DNA of 64,000 bases from Anaerosphaera multitolerans (lineage in GTDB: Bacteria; Bacillota; Clostridia; Tissierellales; Peptoniphilaceae). The position numbers were made by a program, and so were the translations under genes. Each line of letters starts with the position of its first letter. The stretch's first letter is position 1. Under the pieces are notes generated by a model. The model did not search any database. It was not told the origin of the DNA and worked only from the letters and a program-made list of their open reading frames with translations. This document shows positions 27,276 through 36,418 of this stretch, piece by piece. The DNA lies in assembly GCF_004006535.1 (NCBI RefSeq), contig NZ_RLIH01000005.1, forward strand, positions 62,001-126,000, read 5' to 3'.

Positions 27276-28082
27276 CTAAATCGCCTTAATTATTTCAGAA
27301 ATAAATTCTGTAAATACATTCTTAATTCTACTAGACACTTCAATAACCTCTTCATGATTAAGAGGTTGATCTAAAATTCCCGCAGCCATATTAGTTAAAC
27401 AGGATATCCCCAAAACTTCAAGTCCTCTATGTCTTGCTATTATAACTTCCGGAACTGTACTCATTCCCACAGCATCGGCGCCTAGAATTTCAGCCATTTT
27501 TATTTCTGCAGGAGTTTCATAACAAGGTCCTGTAAACCACATATATACACCTTCTTTTACATCTAAATCAATGGATTTTGCTATCTCCTTAGCTGTATTT
27601 CTTAATTTTTCAGAATAGGTGTATGTCATATCTAAAAATCTAGGTCCTTTATCATCTTCATTTTTCCCAATTAAAGGATTTACTCCAGTAAAGTTTATAT
27701 GATCCTTTATTAGCATAATATCTCCAGGTTTAAAGGACTTATTCACTGCGCCACAGGCATTAGTTACAATTAAATTTTTAATACCAAATTCACATAAAAC
27801 TTTTGTCGGATAAACTACTTTTTCTATACCTAATCCTTCATAATAGTGAATTCTTCCCTTCATTGCAACTATTTTTTTACCCGATAATTCACCAAAAATC
27901 AATTCTCCACTGTGCCCTGCTACAGTTGCAGTAGGAAATCCCGGTATTTCTTCGTAAGAAATTGTAAGTTTATTCTCTAGTGTGTCGACAAAATCCCCCA
28001 GTCCGGAACCTAAAATAATTCCTATTTCAGGTTTAAATTTTGCTTTTTCTTTTATATATTCTACTGAGTTTTTCAAATTCAT
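27276..28082 (-). CDS. punA: Purine-nucleoside phosphorylase (trimeric type)
   Basis: It cleaves purine nucleosides by phosphorolysis. LGSGLGDFVD (about 24), VAGHSGELIFG, MKGRIHYYEG and VTNACGAVNKSFKPGD are typical of the trimeric PNP family. VGMSTVPEVIIARHRG lies near the C-terminus. 268 residues. ATG with AGGAGAA upstream. It overlaps the Nudix gene by 4 bp and precedes pdp by 16 bp. Confidence 0.94.
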   Translation of the reverse strand: MNLKNSVEYIKEKAKFKPEIGIILGSGLGDFVDTLENKLTISYEEIPGFPTATVAGHSGELIFGELSGKKIVAMKGRIHYYEGLGIEKVVYPTKVLCEFGIKNLIVTNACGAVNKSFKPGDIMLIKDHINFTGVNPLIGKNEDDKGPRFLDMTYTYSEKLRNTAKEIAKSIDLDVKEGVYMWFTGPCYETPAEIKMAEILGADAVGMSTVPEVIIARHRGLEVLGISCLTNMAAGILDQPLNHEEVIEVSSRIKNVFTEFISEIIKAI

Positions 28083-28618
28083 TTTTTTCTCCTAATTTCA
28101 TTATAAGTCAGTATTGCAGAAATGGTTTTACCATCTACTATTTCGCCTAATTCAATCATTTTTAACACTTTATCAAAGGGTACTATTTCACAATCAATAA
28201 ATTCATCTTCATCTAAATCTTTTTCACTTTTCTCCAGCCCTCTAGCTAAAAATACATAAATTTTTTCCGTACAAAATCCAGGCGATGGATAAAATTCTAT
28301 TATATACTCAATATCTTTTGCAATAAATCCTGTTTCTTCTCTTAATTCTCGAACTGCACATTCTTTTGGACTTTCGTTTTTTTCTAAAATTCCTGCAGGG
28401 ATTTCATATAATATTTTATCAACTGCTTTTCTATATTGTTTTATTAAAATCACATCATCATTTTCCATTAAAGCAACTATAGCCGAAGCTGGATCATGTT
28501 CTACTATTTCTCTTTTAGAATACATTCTATCAGGCAACTCAACAGTTTCAACTTTAAGAGACACTATCCTGCCCTCATATATTTTTTCTGACTTCATTGT
28601 TCTCTCTGTTTTTTCCAT
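28079..28618 (-). CDS. nudF: Nudix hydrolase, ADP-ribose pyrophosphatase type
   Basis: The Nudix box reads GILEKNESPKECAVREL plus REETGF, matching GX5EX7REUXEEXGU. The N-terminal beta domain (EKIYEGRIVSLKVETVELPD) is typical of ADP-ribose pyrophosphatases. The ATG at 28618 has AAGGAGA upstream; earlier in-frame codons overlap recN and lack an RBS. About 179 residues. The neighbouring phosphorylases make ribose-1-phosphate, consistent with nucleotide turnover. Confidence 0.9.
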   Translation of the reverse strand: MEKTERTMKSEKIYEGRIVSLKVETVELPDRMYSKREIVEHDPASAIVALMENDDVILIKQYRKAVDKILYEIPAGILEKNESPKECAVRELREETGFIAKDIEYIIEFYPSPGFCTEKIYVFLARGLEKSEKDLDEDEFIDCEIVPFDKVLKMIELGEIVDGKTISAILTYNEIRRKK

Positions 28619-28635
28619 TTTATTCTCCTTATACA

Positions 28636-30297
28636 CTACTGCTCCAACATCTCCTCAGCCACTTTCATTGCAGTTTCAGTAATATCTGCTCCGCCTATTA
28701 GTCTAGCAAGTTCAAGTATTCTATCTTCTTTATTTAACTTTACAATATTAGAAGTAGTAGTATTTTCCTTTTCTTCTTTTTTTATTAAAAAATGGGCATT
28801 GCCTAAGGATACAATTTGAGGTAAATGTGATATTGCAATAATTTGAATTTCTTTTGAAAGTTTCTTTATTTTTGCACCTACAATTTGTGCCGTTTCTCCG
28901 CTTATTCCAGTATCTATTTCATCAAATATTAAAGTTTCTATATTGTCTTTTTGAGCAATTATACTTTTAAATCCCAACATTATTCTACTCATTTCCCCTC
29001 CTGATGCAGTCTTGGAGAAACTTTTGTAGTCCTCTCCTACATTAGTGGAAATCATAAATTCAATATTGTCAAAACCATCCTTTGAAATTTCTTTTTCAGT
29101 AAAATCAATTCTAAATTTAGCATTTTTAATATTTAATTCTCGTAATTCTTTTTCTATGTTATCTTCTAAAAACAACGCTGCTTCTTTACGATTTTTTGAT
29201 ATTATTTTTGCCATTTCAAGAGATTGTAGTTTTAATTTATCTATTTTTTCTTTTTCCTGAGCAATTTTTATTTCAAAATGTTCTAGAAAATCCACTCTTT
29301 TTGAAATTTCATCTAAATAATTGTAAACATCCTCAATATTGTTTCCATACTTCTTTTTAATATCATTAATAGTGTTAAGTCTATCTTCTAAATAACGTAA
29401 ATTTTCTTCACTATAATCAACATTATTTAAATAAGATTCAAAAAAATGTATTGAATCTTTAATTCTATACCTAATGTCCTCCAATTCATCTACTAACTCT
29501 TTCAGCTTTTCATCATATTTTAAGATATTAATTGAATTGTTAACTATTTTGTCCAATAAATCTTCAATATTTACATTATTGTAGTCACTTTTTAAAATCT
29601 CAATATTTTCCTTTATTAAATTAGAAATTTGAGAAATGTTACTTATTTTATCATATTCTCTTTCTATTTTTTTATCTTCTTCTTCAATTAAATTAGCATC
29701 TTCTATTTCCTTAATTTGAAATTTTAATAAGTCTAATTCTCTATCTTTGTTTATTTCAGAATTTAAATTTTCGTCATATTCTCTTTCCAAAATAGATATT
29801 TCTTCAATAAGCCTACTTAAGTCATTTAACATTTTTTTATGTGCATCATCGCAGAAAAAATCTATTAACTTTTTTTGATTCTGAGTGTTCATCAATGAAA
29901 TATTTTCATTTTGTGCAAATATATCAATTAGTTTGGAGGTGATTTTAGAAAGCATTCTACTAGTAACTGTGTAACCGTTAACTTTAGTAATACTCGGCCT
30001 ATTGAGTTTTATCTCTTTAGAAATTACTATTATTTCAGACCTTTCCATATTGTTACGTTCCAAAATATCGCTTACAATATTGTGTTCATCTGAAAAAACA
30101 GCTTCAATAAAGGCATAATCCCTACCTGTTCTAATTGTATCCTTGCTTGCTCTTTGACCTAAAACTATTGAAAGTGCATCTATAATAATGGATTTCCCTG
30201 AACCGGTTTCTCCCGTTATAACATTAAGGCCATTTTCAAATTCAATTCTTAAATCTTCAATTATCGCAAAGTTTTTTATATTTAATTCAAGTAACAT
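28636..30297 (-). CDS. recN: DNA repair protein RecN
   Basis: SMC-like ATPase in double-strand break repair. Walker A is VITGETGSGKSIIIDAL (about 28-44). A long coiled coil (about 150-370) is followed by ASGGEMSRIMLGFK (signature) and TLIFDEIDTGISGETAQIVG (Walker B). 553 residues, full length. In many relatives argR, nadK and spo0A surround recN; here tlyA and a Nudix gene flank it instead. Confidence 0.95.
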   Translation of the reverse strand: MLLELNIKNFAIIEDLRIEFENGLNVITGETGSGKSIIIDALSIVLGQRASKDTIRTGRDYAFIEAVFSDEHNIVSDILERNNMERSEIIVISKEIKLNRPSITKVNGYTVTSRMLSKITSKLIDIFAQNENISLMNTQNQKKLIDFFCDDAHKKMLNDLSRLIEEISILEREYDENLNSEINKDRELDLLKFQIKEIEDANLIEEEDKKIEREYDKISNISQISNLIKENIEILKSDYNNVNIEDLLDKIVNNSINILKYDEKLKELVDELEDIRYRIKDSIHFFESYLNNVDYSEENLRYLEDRLNTINDIKKKYGNNIEDVYNYLDEISKRVDFLEHFEIKIAQEKEKIDKLKLQSLEMAKIISKNRKEAALFLEDNIEKELRELNIKNAKFRIDFTEKEISKDGFDNIEFMISTNVGEDYKSFSKTASGGEMSRIMLGFKSIIAQKDNIETLIFDEIDTGISGETAQIVGAKIKKLSKEIQIIAISHLPQIVSLGNAHFLIKKEEKENTTTSNIVKLNKEDRILELARLIGGADITETAMKVAEEMLEQ

Positions 30298-30304
30298 AGT
30301 CCAC

Positions 30305-31096
30305 CTATTTATCTACAGATTCTTCAATTACACTATCTATATTAACTTCCACATTACTTAAGTTTGATTTTTCAAGGAGAATTAAAAATTCCTTATTTCC
30401 AGTCATTCCTGTAATTGGTGAAATCGTTAAACCCAAAACTCTCAATTCCAACTTTTTGGAAAGTAAAAGTATTTTTTCTATAACTTCCCTATGAACTGAC
30501 TTATCTCTCACAATTCCCTTTTTCCCAACTTTTTCTCTTCCTGCCTCAAATTGAGGTTTAATTAGAGCTACTATTTTTCCGCCCTTTTTTAATAGTTCCG
30601 CCGCTTTTGGAATCACTAGTTCCAAAGAAATAAAACTAACATCTATTGATATAAAATCTATTAAATCAGATATTCTTGAAGTATCAAAAGTTCTAATATT
30701 GGTTTTTTCCATTGAAACTACTCTTTCATCAATTCTAAGACTGTAGTCTAATTGGTTATAACCAACATCAATTGCATATACCTTTTTAGCTCCGTTCATA
30801 AGCATGCATTGTGTAAAACCTCCGGTTGAAGCTCCAATATCTACACATATGGCGTCTTTTAAATCAATTTCGTATAATTCTATTGCTTTTTCAAGTTTAT
30901 ATCCGCCTCTGCTCACATACTTTAACGAATTGCTTTTTATAGTAATATCCTCTTCAACATCAATTAGCTGTCCGGGTTTTTCAACTCTTTGGGTTCCTAT
31001 AAAAACTTCTCCGCTCATAATTAATCTTTTAGCTTTTTCTCTAGAATTTGCAAGTTCTTTATTAACTAATAATACATCTGCTCGCTCCTTAGCCAT
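30305..31096 (-). CDS. tlyA: TlyA-family rRNA 2'-O-methyltransferase
   Basis: An N-terminal S4 RNA-binding domain (ERADVLLVNKELANSREKA) precedes an FtsJ-like methyltransferase domain with VDIGASTGGFTQCMLMNGA (motif I), VSFISLELVIPK and LIKPQFEAGR. Family members methylate cytidines in 16S and 23S rRNA. 263 residues. ATG with GAGGAATTT upstream. It sits in the usual position after the prenyl synthase gene; dxs, often in between, is absent. Confidence 0.92.
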   Translation of the reverse strand: MAKERADVLLVNKELANSREKAKRLIMSGEVFIGTQRVEKPGQLIDVEEDITIKSNSLKYVSRGGYKLEKAIELYEIDLKDAICVDIGASTGGFTQCMLMNGAKKVYAIDVGYNQLDYSLRIDERVVSMEKTNIRTFDTSRISDLIDFISIDVSFISLELVIPKAAELLKKGGKIVALIKPQFEAGREKVGKKGIVRDKSVHREVIEKILLLSKKLELRVLGLTISPITGMTGNKEFLILLEKSNLSNVEVNIDSVIEESVDK

Positions 31097-31097
31097 T

Positions 31098-31967
31098 TTA
31101 AATTCCTCTATTCATTAAAAAATCAGAGAATATTTTCAATTCCTCAGCATCATGTTCCAAGGATTCTAGCTCATTATTAGCTCTTTCAGTTAATTGTTGT
31201 ATTTTTTCTAATATTTCTTCTTTAGATGAAAATTGAAGTATAGTATTCTTTTCTTTCTCTTTATCAATTTCACTGTCTAAAATATCATCTTTCATTTGAT
31301 AGGCAATTCCAATACAATTTGAAAATTCTTCTAAAGTTGCTATTTCCTCTTCAGTGGCACCGGCAATTATAGCTCCGCTTACTACAGACGCTCTAATTAG
31401 AGCTGCAGTTTTTAATTTATACATACTTTCGCAAATATCGTAATTCATTTCATCATTATACTCTACATCTATAACTTGACCGCCAATCATATCGTGAACT
31501 CCTGATGCAGTAAAAATATACTTCATTGCTTTAATCGCTCTTTTAATTTTTTCCAAATCTTCATAAGAGTCCATCTCTTTTGCCAATACTTCCGCAGCCA
31601 TATTAAGTAAACCATCTCCTGCTAAAATAGCTATTGCTTCAGAATATACTTTATGATTTGTAGGTTTTCCTCTTCTAAAATCATCATCATCCATAGCCGG
31701 TAAATCATCATGAATTAAAGAATAGGTATGGATTAATTCAATTGCTACAGCAAAAGGTAAAACTTCCTCATATTCATCAGAGTTTTTTATTGTCTTATAT
31801 GCCAAAATTGATAAAATCGGTCTTATTCTCTTTCCACCAGAAAATAAAGAATAGGTCATAGATTCATATACTTTCTTTTGATATTCATCTACAGCTGTAA
31901 AGTTCTTATAAATATAATTGTCTATTGATTCAATTAAATCACTATAATAACTCATAATATTATCCAT
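31098..31967 (-). CDS. ispA: Polyprenyl (farnesyl/geranyl) diphosphate synthase
   Basis: It condenses IPP with allylic diphosphates. First Asp-rich motif DDLPAMDDDDFRRGKPTNH (about 93-111) and second motif YQMKDDILD (about 227) are present; GGKRIRPIL begins the conserved core. About 289 residues from the ATG at 31967, chosen because GGTGA lies five bases upstream; the frame is open six codons earlier. It overlaps xseB by 8 bp. Confidence 0.94.
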   Translation of the reverse strand: MDNIMSYYSDLIESIDNYIYKNFTAVDEYQKKVYESMTYSLFSGGKRIRPILSILAYKTIKNSDEYEEVLPFAVAIELIHTYSLIHDDLPAMDDDDFRRGKPTNHKVYSEAIAILAGDGLLNMAAEVLAKEMDSYEDLEKIKRAIKAMKYIFTASGVHDMIGGQVIDVEYNDEMNYDICESMYKLKTAALIRASVVSGAIIAGATEEEIATLEEFSNCIGIAYQMKDDILDSEIDKEKEKNTILQFSSKEEILEKIQQLTERANNELESLEHDAEELKIFSDFLMNRGI

Positions 31968-32196
31968 GTAAGTCACCATTATCAAAATCTTCTTCTACGA
32001 TGCCATTTTCTTTTTCCATTAAGATTTTAACCTTTCCTTCATATTCATTTAAAATTTTATTACAATATTTGTATAGTTCCAATCCCTTTTCATACTTTTC
32101 AATTGCCGACTCTAATGATATATCATCAGATTCCAAATCCTTAACTATATCTTCCAATTCAGCATACGTACTTTCATAACTTCTACTCAAGTTCAT
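31960..32196 (-). CDS. xseB: Exodeoxyribonuclease VII small subunit
   Basis: A 78-residue helical protein with the family pattern YAELEDIVKDLESDDISLES and ALEKYEKGLELYKYC-like sequence. It binds the XseA large subunit. Start choice is uncertain: the ATG at 32196 is only two bases from AAGGAG, while the TTG at 32190 has eight-base spacing. It overlaps xseA by 14 bp. Confidence 0.92.
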   Translation of the reverse strand: MNLSRSYESTYAELEDIVKDLESDDISLESAIEKYEKGLELYKYCNKILNEYEGKVKILMEKENGIVEEDFDNGDLHG

Positions 32197-33511
32197 CACT
32201 CCTTAAGGAAATATTTTCAACTCTTGCCCTTGCTTTTCCATCTATAAAATAAATATCAATTATTTCATCAACATCTATATCTCTAGCACTTTTTAAAATG
32301 CCACCATCAATATTTTTTAAATAAACTCCACTTTTAATACTTGTTACTAACTTTGTTTTTTCTTCAATAAGATTATACTTTTTCCGCTTAAGTATATTTA
32401 AAATTAAAAAATCTAAATCACTTTTTTGTTTATCTAATTTCTCCATGGAATTCTTAATTATTTTTTCCAACTTAATATTATCTAATATCCTTTTGGAGTT
32501 TTCCAATTTTAATTTTAAAACATTCAAATTTTGTTTAGGAGAGTTTAAAATCAATTTTTCCCGCAGCGCACTTAATTTTAATTTTCCCATCTCCACATTC
32601 CTAAAAACATTTTTATTTATAGTCTCATAATTTTTCTTTAACGTCAGCTTTTCAGTTTCAATTTTATAATCTAATTTTCTATACATTCTATTTAAGAGAA
32701 GTTCTAATGAATTGTTTAAGTCCTCTTTACTCATTGATACCAGCTCCGCTGCTGCAGAAGGTGTGGGCGCTCTTAAATCACTGACAAAATCAGTTATTAC
32801 ATAATCCACCTCATGGCCTACTGCTGATATTACAGGTATCTTCATATTATATATTCTTCTTGCTAGTTCTTCATTGTTAAAAGAGAATAGCTCTTCCAAA
32901 CTTCCTCCGCCTCTACCTATTATTATAACATCAACAGGGTTTTCATCAAAATAATTTAAAGCTTTTATCAATTGAGCTACTGCTAAATCTCCTTGAACAT
33001 TAGCTGGATATAAAATAATATCTACAGTATTATTCCTTCTTGTCAGTACATTTATTATATCTCTAATAGCTGCTCCTGTAGGAGACGTTATAACACCTAC
33101 CCTTCTTGGAAAATAGGGGATCTTTTTTTTATCTTCTTCATTAAATAAACCCTCATTAAATAGTTTATCTTTAAGCTTTAAATACTCCTCATATAAATTT
33201 CCAATACCGTTTAAGTTAATAGTTTTGGCATATAGATTTAAAGCACCTTCTCTTTCATAAACAGATACAGATCCTTTTACTATAACACTATCACCATCTT
33301 TAGGTGAGTATTCTAAGTTCATCCTATCATTGGAATACATAACAGAATTAATTTTTGCATATTCATCTTTTAGGGTAAAATAAATATTACCATTGGAATG
33401 TAGTGTAAAGTTAGATATCTCGCCCTCAACTTCTATATCTGACAAAATATAATCCATTGCTATATATTTTTTAATATATTTATTTAATTCCTTTACTTTT
33501 ATTGCGCTCAT
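32183..33511 (-). CDS. xseA: Exodeoxyribonuclease VII large subunit
   Basis: Exonuclease VII degrades single-stranded DNA. An OB-fold N-terminus (IEVEGEISNFTLHSNGNIYF) is followed by the catalytic core with VGVITSPTGAAIRDI, VIIIGRGGGSLEELFSFN and VISAVGHEVDYVITDFVSD, then RAPTPSAAAEL and a coiled-coil tail. 442 residues. ATG with AGGAATT upstream. A 7-bp hairpin lies in the 55-bp gap after nusB. Confidence 0.95.
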   Translation of the reverse strand: MSAIKVKELNKYIKKYIAMDYILSDIEVEGEISNFTLHSNGNIYFTLKDEYAKINSVMYSNDRMNLEYSPKDGDSVIVKGSVSVYEREGALNLYAKTINLNGIGNLYEEYLKLKDKLFNEGLFNEEDKKKIPYFPRRVGVITSPTGAAIRDIINVLTRRNNTVDIILYPANVQGDLAVAQLIKALNYFDENPVDVIIIGRGGGSLEELFSFNNEELARRIYNMKIPVISAVGHEVDYVITDFVSDLRAPTPSAAAELVSMSKEDLNNSLELLLNRMYRKLDYKIETEKLTLKKNYETINKNVFRNVEMGKLKLSALREKLILNSPKQNLNVLKLKLENSKRILDNIKLEKIIKNSMEKLDKQKSDLDFLILNILKRKKYNLIEEKTKLVTSIKSGVYLKNIDGGILKSARDIDVDEIIDIYFIDGKARARVENISLRSDELE

Positions 33512-33531
33512 AATTCCTCACAAACAAGAAC

Positions 33532-33562
33532 CGAGAGCAGGATTAAATTTCCATAGCTCTCG
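33532..33562 (-). repeat. Inverted repeat in the nusB-xseA gap
   Basis: CGAGAGC (33556-33562 on the minus strand) pairs with GCTCTCG (33532-33538) across a 17-nt loop. It is followed by GGTTCTTGTTTGTG, which is T-rich but not a clean U-run. It could be a weak terminator or RNA-processing site inside the operon; the role is unknown. Confidence 0.5.
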
Positions 33563-33566
33563 TCAT

Positions 33567-33971
33567 CTATTCAACCATATTTCTATATATACTACCTAAT
33601 ATTCCGTTAATAAATTTAAATGAATCTTTTCCACCATATTCCTTAGATATTTCAATAGCCTCATTTATAGAAACTTCTTTTGGAATATCTTCTCTAAATA
33701 AAAATTCATAAACAGCAACTCTCAATATTTCTTTATCTACTTTAGCCAATCTATTAATACTCCAGCCCTCTAGATGTTTACTAATTATTTCATCTATAGT
33801 TTCCATGTTAGAAATAATTTGAGGTAAGGTTTTTTTAATATATATAATTTCATCATCTGCAAAATCAAAATTCTCAAGAAAAACAGCCAAATGTTCTAAG
33901 GAATAATCTTTCGTTATATCCATTTGATACAGTATTTGCATCTGACCAATTCTCGCTTTTTTTCTACTCAT
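33567..33971 (-). CDS. nusB: Transcription antitermination factor NusB
   Basis: NusB binds boxA RNA in rRNA antitermination. All-helical, 134 residues. Family motifs are RKKARIGQMQILYQMD at the N-terminus, WSINRLAKVDKEILRVAVYEFL and VSINEAIEISKEYGGKDSFKF-like sequence near the C-terminus, ending GILGSIYRNM. It follows asp23 with a 4-bp gap. Confidence 0.95.
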   Translation of the reverse strand: MSRKKARIGQMQILYQMDITKDYSLEHLAVFLENFDFADDEIIYIKKTLPQIISNMETIDEIISKHLEGWSINRLAKVDKEILRVAVYEFLFREDIPKEVSINEAIEISKEYGGKDSFKFINGILGSIYRNMVE

Positions 33972-33975
33972 TTAA

Positions 33976-34356
33976 TTATGCCTTTGCCTTTTCTTTATCC
34001 GCCATAGCTATTCCGCTAATATGAACATTTACTTCAACAACATCTAAACCTGTCATATTTTCAACAGCCTCTTTAACGTTTTTCTGAACTTCCTTGCCTA
34101 ATTCTATAATATTTTTACCATATTCTACAGTAATAAAGGCATCAATAACAGCTTCATTTTCACCTATACTAACCTTAACGCCTTTTGAAAGGTTTTTAAC
34201 ACCTAGCATATCAGTGACACTTGTTTTAAGTGAAGACTGCATCTCCACTACTCCTTCAATTTCCTCTATTGCAACAACGGCTATTGTAGCTATGACCTCT
34301 TCTGAAATCTTCACATCTCCATTGTTAACACCATCAATTAAATAATTGTCAGACAT
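33976..34356 (-). CDS. Asp23/Gls24 family envelope stress protein
   Basis: 126 residues with the family pattern: ISEEVIATIAVVAIEEIEGV at about 18-37, then a KGVKVSIGENEAVIDAFITVEYG segment and a C-terminal VNVHISGI. Members are linked to envelope stress or membrane-associated scaffolding; the exact role is not settled. It heads the long operon, driven by the near-consensus promoter at 34380-34408, with GGAGGTG as RBS. Confidence 0.92.
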   Translation of the reverse strand: MSDNYLIDGVNNGDVKISEEVIATIAVVAIEEIEGVVEMQSSLKTSVTDMLGVKNLSKGVKVSIGENEAVIDAFITVEYGKNIIELGKEVQKNVKEAVENMTGLDVVEVNVHISGIAMADKEKAKA

Positions 34357-34379
34357 GTTACACCTCCAAATTTGAATAC

Positions 34380-34408
34380 ATTATATCAAATTCTTACAGA
34401 GTATTCAA
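34380..34408 (-). promoter_or_regulatory. SigA-type promoter of the asp23-nusB-xseAB operon
   Basis: TTGAAT (34403-34408), 17-bp spacer, TATAAT (34380-34385) on the minus strand. It lies directly after the terminator of the efp unit. No clear terminator is seen downstream until the cmk leader, so about 12.7 kb and 15 genes may depend on it. Confidence 0.85.
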
Positions 34409-34411
34409 TTT

Positions 34412-34446
34412 TATAAAAATAGCCCTTACATTTCTGTAAAGGCTAT
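34412..34446 (-). terminator. Intrinsic terminator of the efp unit
   Basis: ATAGCCTTTACA pairs with TGTAAGGGCTAT (12 bp, one T-G pair, GAAA tetraloop) followed by TTTTTAT on the minus strand. It separates efp and the acidic CD1247-type gene from the asp23 operon. Confidence 0.88.
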
Positions 34447-34457
34447 AGATTTAATTT

Positions 34458-34802
34458 TTAATTGTTTTCTTCTTCGTTACAATGACCACAGTCACAATTT
34501 TCTTCTAATTCATCATCTAAATCTTCTTCAAAATAGAAGTCGTCATCAAAGTCAAAATCATCATAAGAATCATAATCTTCATCAAAATCATCATAAACGT
34601 ACTCTTCTAAACTTGAAAGATCTTCTTCAATAATGTCCACATATTCTTCCATCTCATCTTGGTAGATTTTTACTTCTTCTGCCATTTCAGCTATTATATC
34701 AATTAATTCATAAATCAATCTACCTTCTTTTGATTCGTCATCAATTTCATAGCCTTCTGCTAATCCTTCTAAATATGCAATTCTATTGATAATATTTTCC
34801 AT
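34458..34802 (-). CDS. CD1247-type protein with a very acidic tail
   Basis: 114 residues. The N-terminal part (NRIAYLEGLAEGYEIDDESKEG... , about 5-55) resembles the CD1247 N-terminal domain found in many Clostridia next to efp; its function is unknown. The C-terminal half is dominated by Asp, Glu, Tyr and Phe (YVYDDFDEDYDSYDDFDF region, about 67-100) and ends with CDCGHC, a possible metal ligand cluster. ATG with GGAGG upstream; 11 bp after efp. Confidence 0.75.
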   Translation of the reverse strand: MENIINRIAYLEGLAEGYEIDDESKEGRLIYELIDIIAEMAEEVKIYQDEMEEYVDIIEEDLSSLEEYVYDDFDEDYDSYDDFDFDDDFYFEEDLDDELEENCDCGHCNEEENN

Positions 34803-34813
34803 TTAATATCCTC

Positions 34814-35371
34814 CTATGCTCTAGACATATACTCGCCTGTTCTAGTATCAATTCTTATTATATCGCCCATATTTATAAATAGTGGAACGTTTAAAGTAAA
34901 ACCGGTTTCTACAGTTGCCGGCTTTGTTCCTCCTGAAGAAGTATCACCCTTTACTCCAGGTTCCGTTGCTGTTACTTCCAATTCCACAAAATTTGCAGGT
35001 GAAACTTTAAATGCTTTGCCATCATAGAAATTAATAATAGCAGTATCATTTTCTCTCATAAAATCAAGAGCATCTTCTACCATGGATTTTTCCAAAGGAA
35101 TTTGTTCATATGTGTCATTATCCATAAAGTAAAATAGTTCTCCATCTCCGTATAAATATTGCATTTCCTTAGTTTCTATAACCGCTTTTTCAAATCTTTC
35201 ACTTGGATTAAAAGTTGTGTCCTTAGTTGCTCCAGTAAGTACAGATTTAATTTTTGCTCTAACGAAAGCAGCTCCTTTACCAGGCTTAACATGTTGAAAA
35301 TCTATAACTTCATAGACTTCTCCATCCATCTCAAAATTTAAGCCTTTCCTAAAATCACCTGCTGAAATCAT
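34814..35371 (-). CDS. efp: Elongation factor P
   Basis: EF-P relieves ribosome stalling at polyproline stretches. 185 residues in three beta-barrel domains. The tip loop [18 protein letters not shown] carries the conserved Lys at about residue 32. [20 protein letters not shown] and [17 protein letters not shown] at the end are canonical. ATG with AGGAGG upstream and its own strong promoter. Confidence 0.97.
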   Translation of the reverse strand: MISAGDFRKGLNFEMDGEVYEVIDFQHVKPGKGAAFVRAKIKSVLTGATKDTTFNPSERFEKAVIETKEMQYLYGDGELFYFMDNDTYEQIPLEKSMVEDALDFMRENDTAIINFYDGKAFKVSPANFVELEVTATEPGVKGDTSSGGTKPATVETGFTLNVPLFINMGDIIRIDTRTGEYMSRA

Positions 35372-35402
35372 AATTTACCTCCTAAATATATCTCTAATGA
35401 TA

Positions 35403-35431
35403 ATTATATCAATATAGACTTTAGCTATCAA
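35403..35431 (-). promoter_or_regulatory. SigA-type promoter of efp
   Basis: TTGATA (35426-35431), 17-bp spacer, TATAAT (35403-35408) on the minus strand. It begins about 10 bp after the stop of the last pseudopilin-operon gene, with no terminator seen between. Confidence 0.85.
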
Positions 35432-35439
35432 GATAAATG

Positions 35440-36399
35440 TTATATCTTCACTTTACTCTTCTGGATTGCTCTAACTTTTATATCAAAAAATCCAGGTATA
35501 TAATTACTATGTTTTTTAAGAATATCAAAATTATAAAATGTTTCTATGTTATTTTCATTAATCCCTTTTAAATTTATTAAAATTCCACTTACTTTTAAAA
35601 GCTTTTTTACATCAATATATTCAACGTCTCCATTTATTATAACCGCACCATTAACGCTTAAATTCTCATGTAAGAATACTTTATCAAAATTAAATACACC
35701 ATTTAACTCCATTTCATCTTCTATAACTATATTTCCTTCTTCTTGATTTATAAAAATCGTATTAACAATTAGAGATTCATATACAATATTTTTAATTATT
35801 TCTCCATTTCCATCAAAGCTTTCACTATATATATAAAGTTTATCATCTTGCTTTTCCATATAATATGTTTCAAAATCAAGTTCTATTACATTAATTGTAT
35901 TATTATAGTAACTCTTTAAATTTTCTAACTCATCTTCCAGTTTCTCCATTTCTGTTTTATTAATAGTCTCACTATTTAAAACATTTGCTCCTCTGCTATA
36001 TATTGAATTTACTATCGTTCCCTTACCATAACAACTACTTTTAACACCTTTATAATCTAAATTACATTGTAGGAGAAATCCGTCCTCCTCATAACTGTCG
36101 TCTAACTTTAAGCTAAGATCCAAGTCACTGATTTCCTCTAAATTATATAAATTTTCATTTAATGTAACAATTACATTGTTTTTATTATAAATTTTTTTAC
36201 AAAAGTCATAAAGCTTCTCTCTATCTGATAAGATAATATTTATGACAGATTCCGCATATAGCTCTGACTGGATTAAGTTTGCTTCATTTCTATAAATATC
36301 TATTTCATTTTCAAGACTGGAAAAGATATAACTTATAGAAATCATTATAATAGATGTGATGATGAGAAATATAATATAAATATAGCCCTTTGCTTTCAA
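35440..36399 (-). CDS. PilX/GspK-position membrane protein of the pseudopilin module
   Basis: 319 residues: one N-terminal TM helix (about 6-28, YIYIIFLIITSIIMISISYI) and a large extracytoplasmic part. No classical prepilin cleavage site precedes the helix. The C-terminal half has hydrophobic, repeated short strands (NGVFNFDKVFLHENLSVNG...) that suggest a beta-rich domain. It is the fourth gene of a set whose order matches minor pilins H-I-J-K (FimU-PilV-PilW-PilX), so a PilX/GspK-like role is inferred from position. TTG start with GGAGATG upstream. Confidence 0.6.
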   Translation of the reverse strand: MKAKGYIYIIFLIITSIIMISISYIFSSLENEIDIYRNEANLIQSELYAESVINIILSDREKLYDFCKKIYNKNNVIVTLNENLYNLEEISDLDLSLKLDDSYEEDGFLLQCNLDYKGVKSSCYGKGTIVNSIYSRGANVLNSETINKTEMEKLEDELENLKSYYNNTINVIELDFETYYMEKQDDKLYIYSESFDGNGEIIKNIVYESLIVNTIFINQEEGNIVIEDEMELNGVFNFDKVFLHENLSVNGAVIINGDVEYIDVKKLLKVSGILINLKGINENNIETFYNFDILKKHSNYIPGFFDIKVRAIQKSKVKI

Positions 36400-36418
36400 A
36401 AGATCATCTCCAATGAAC

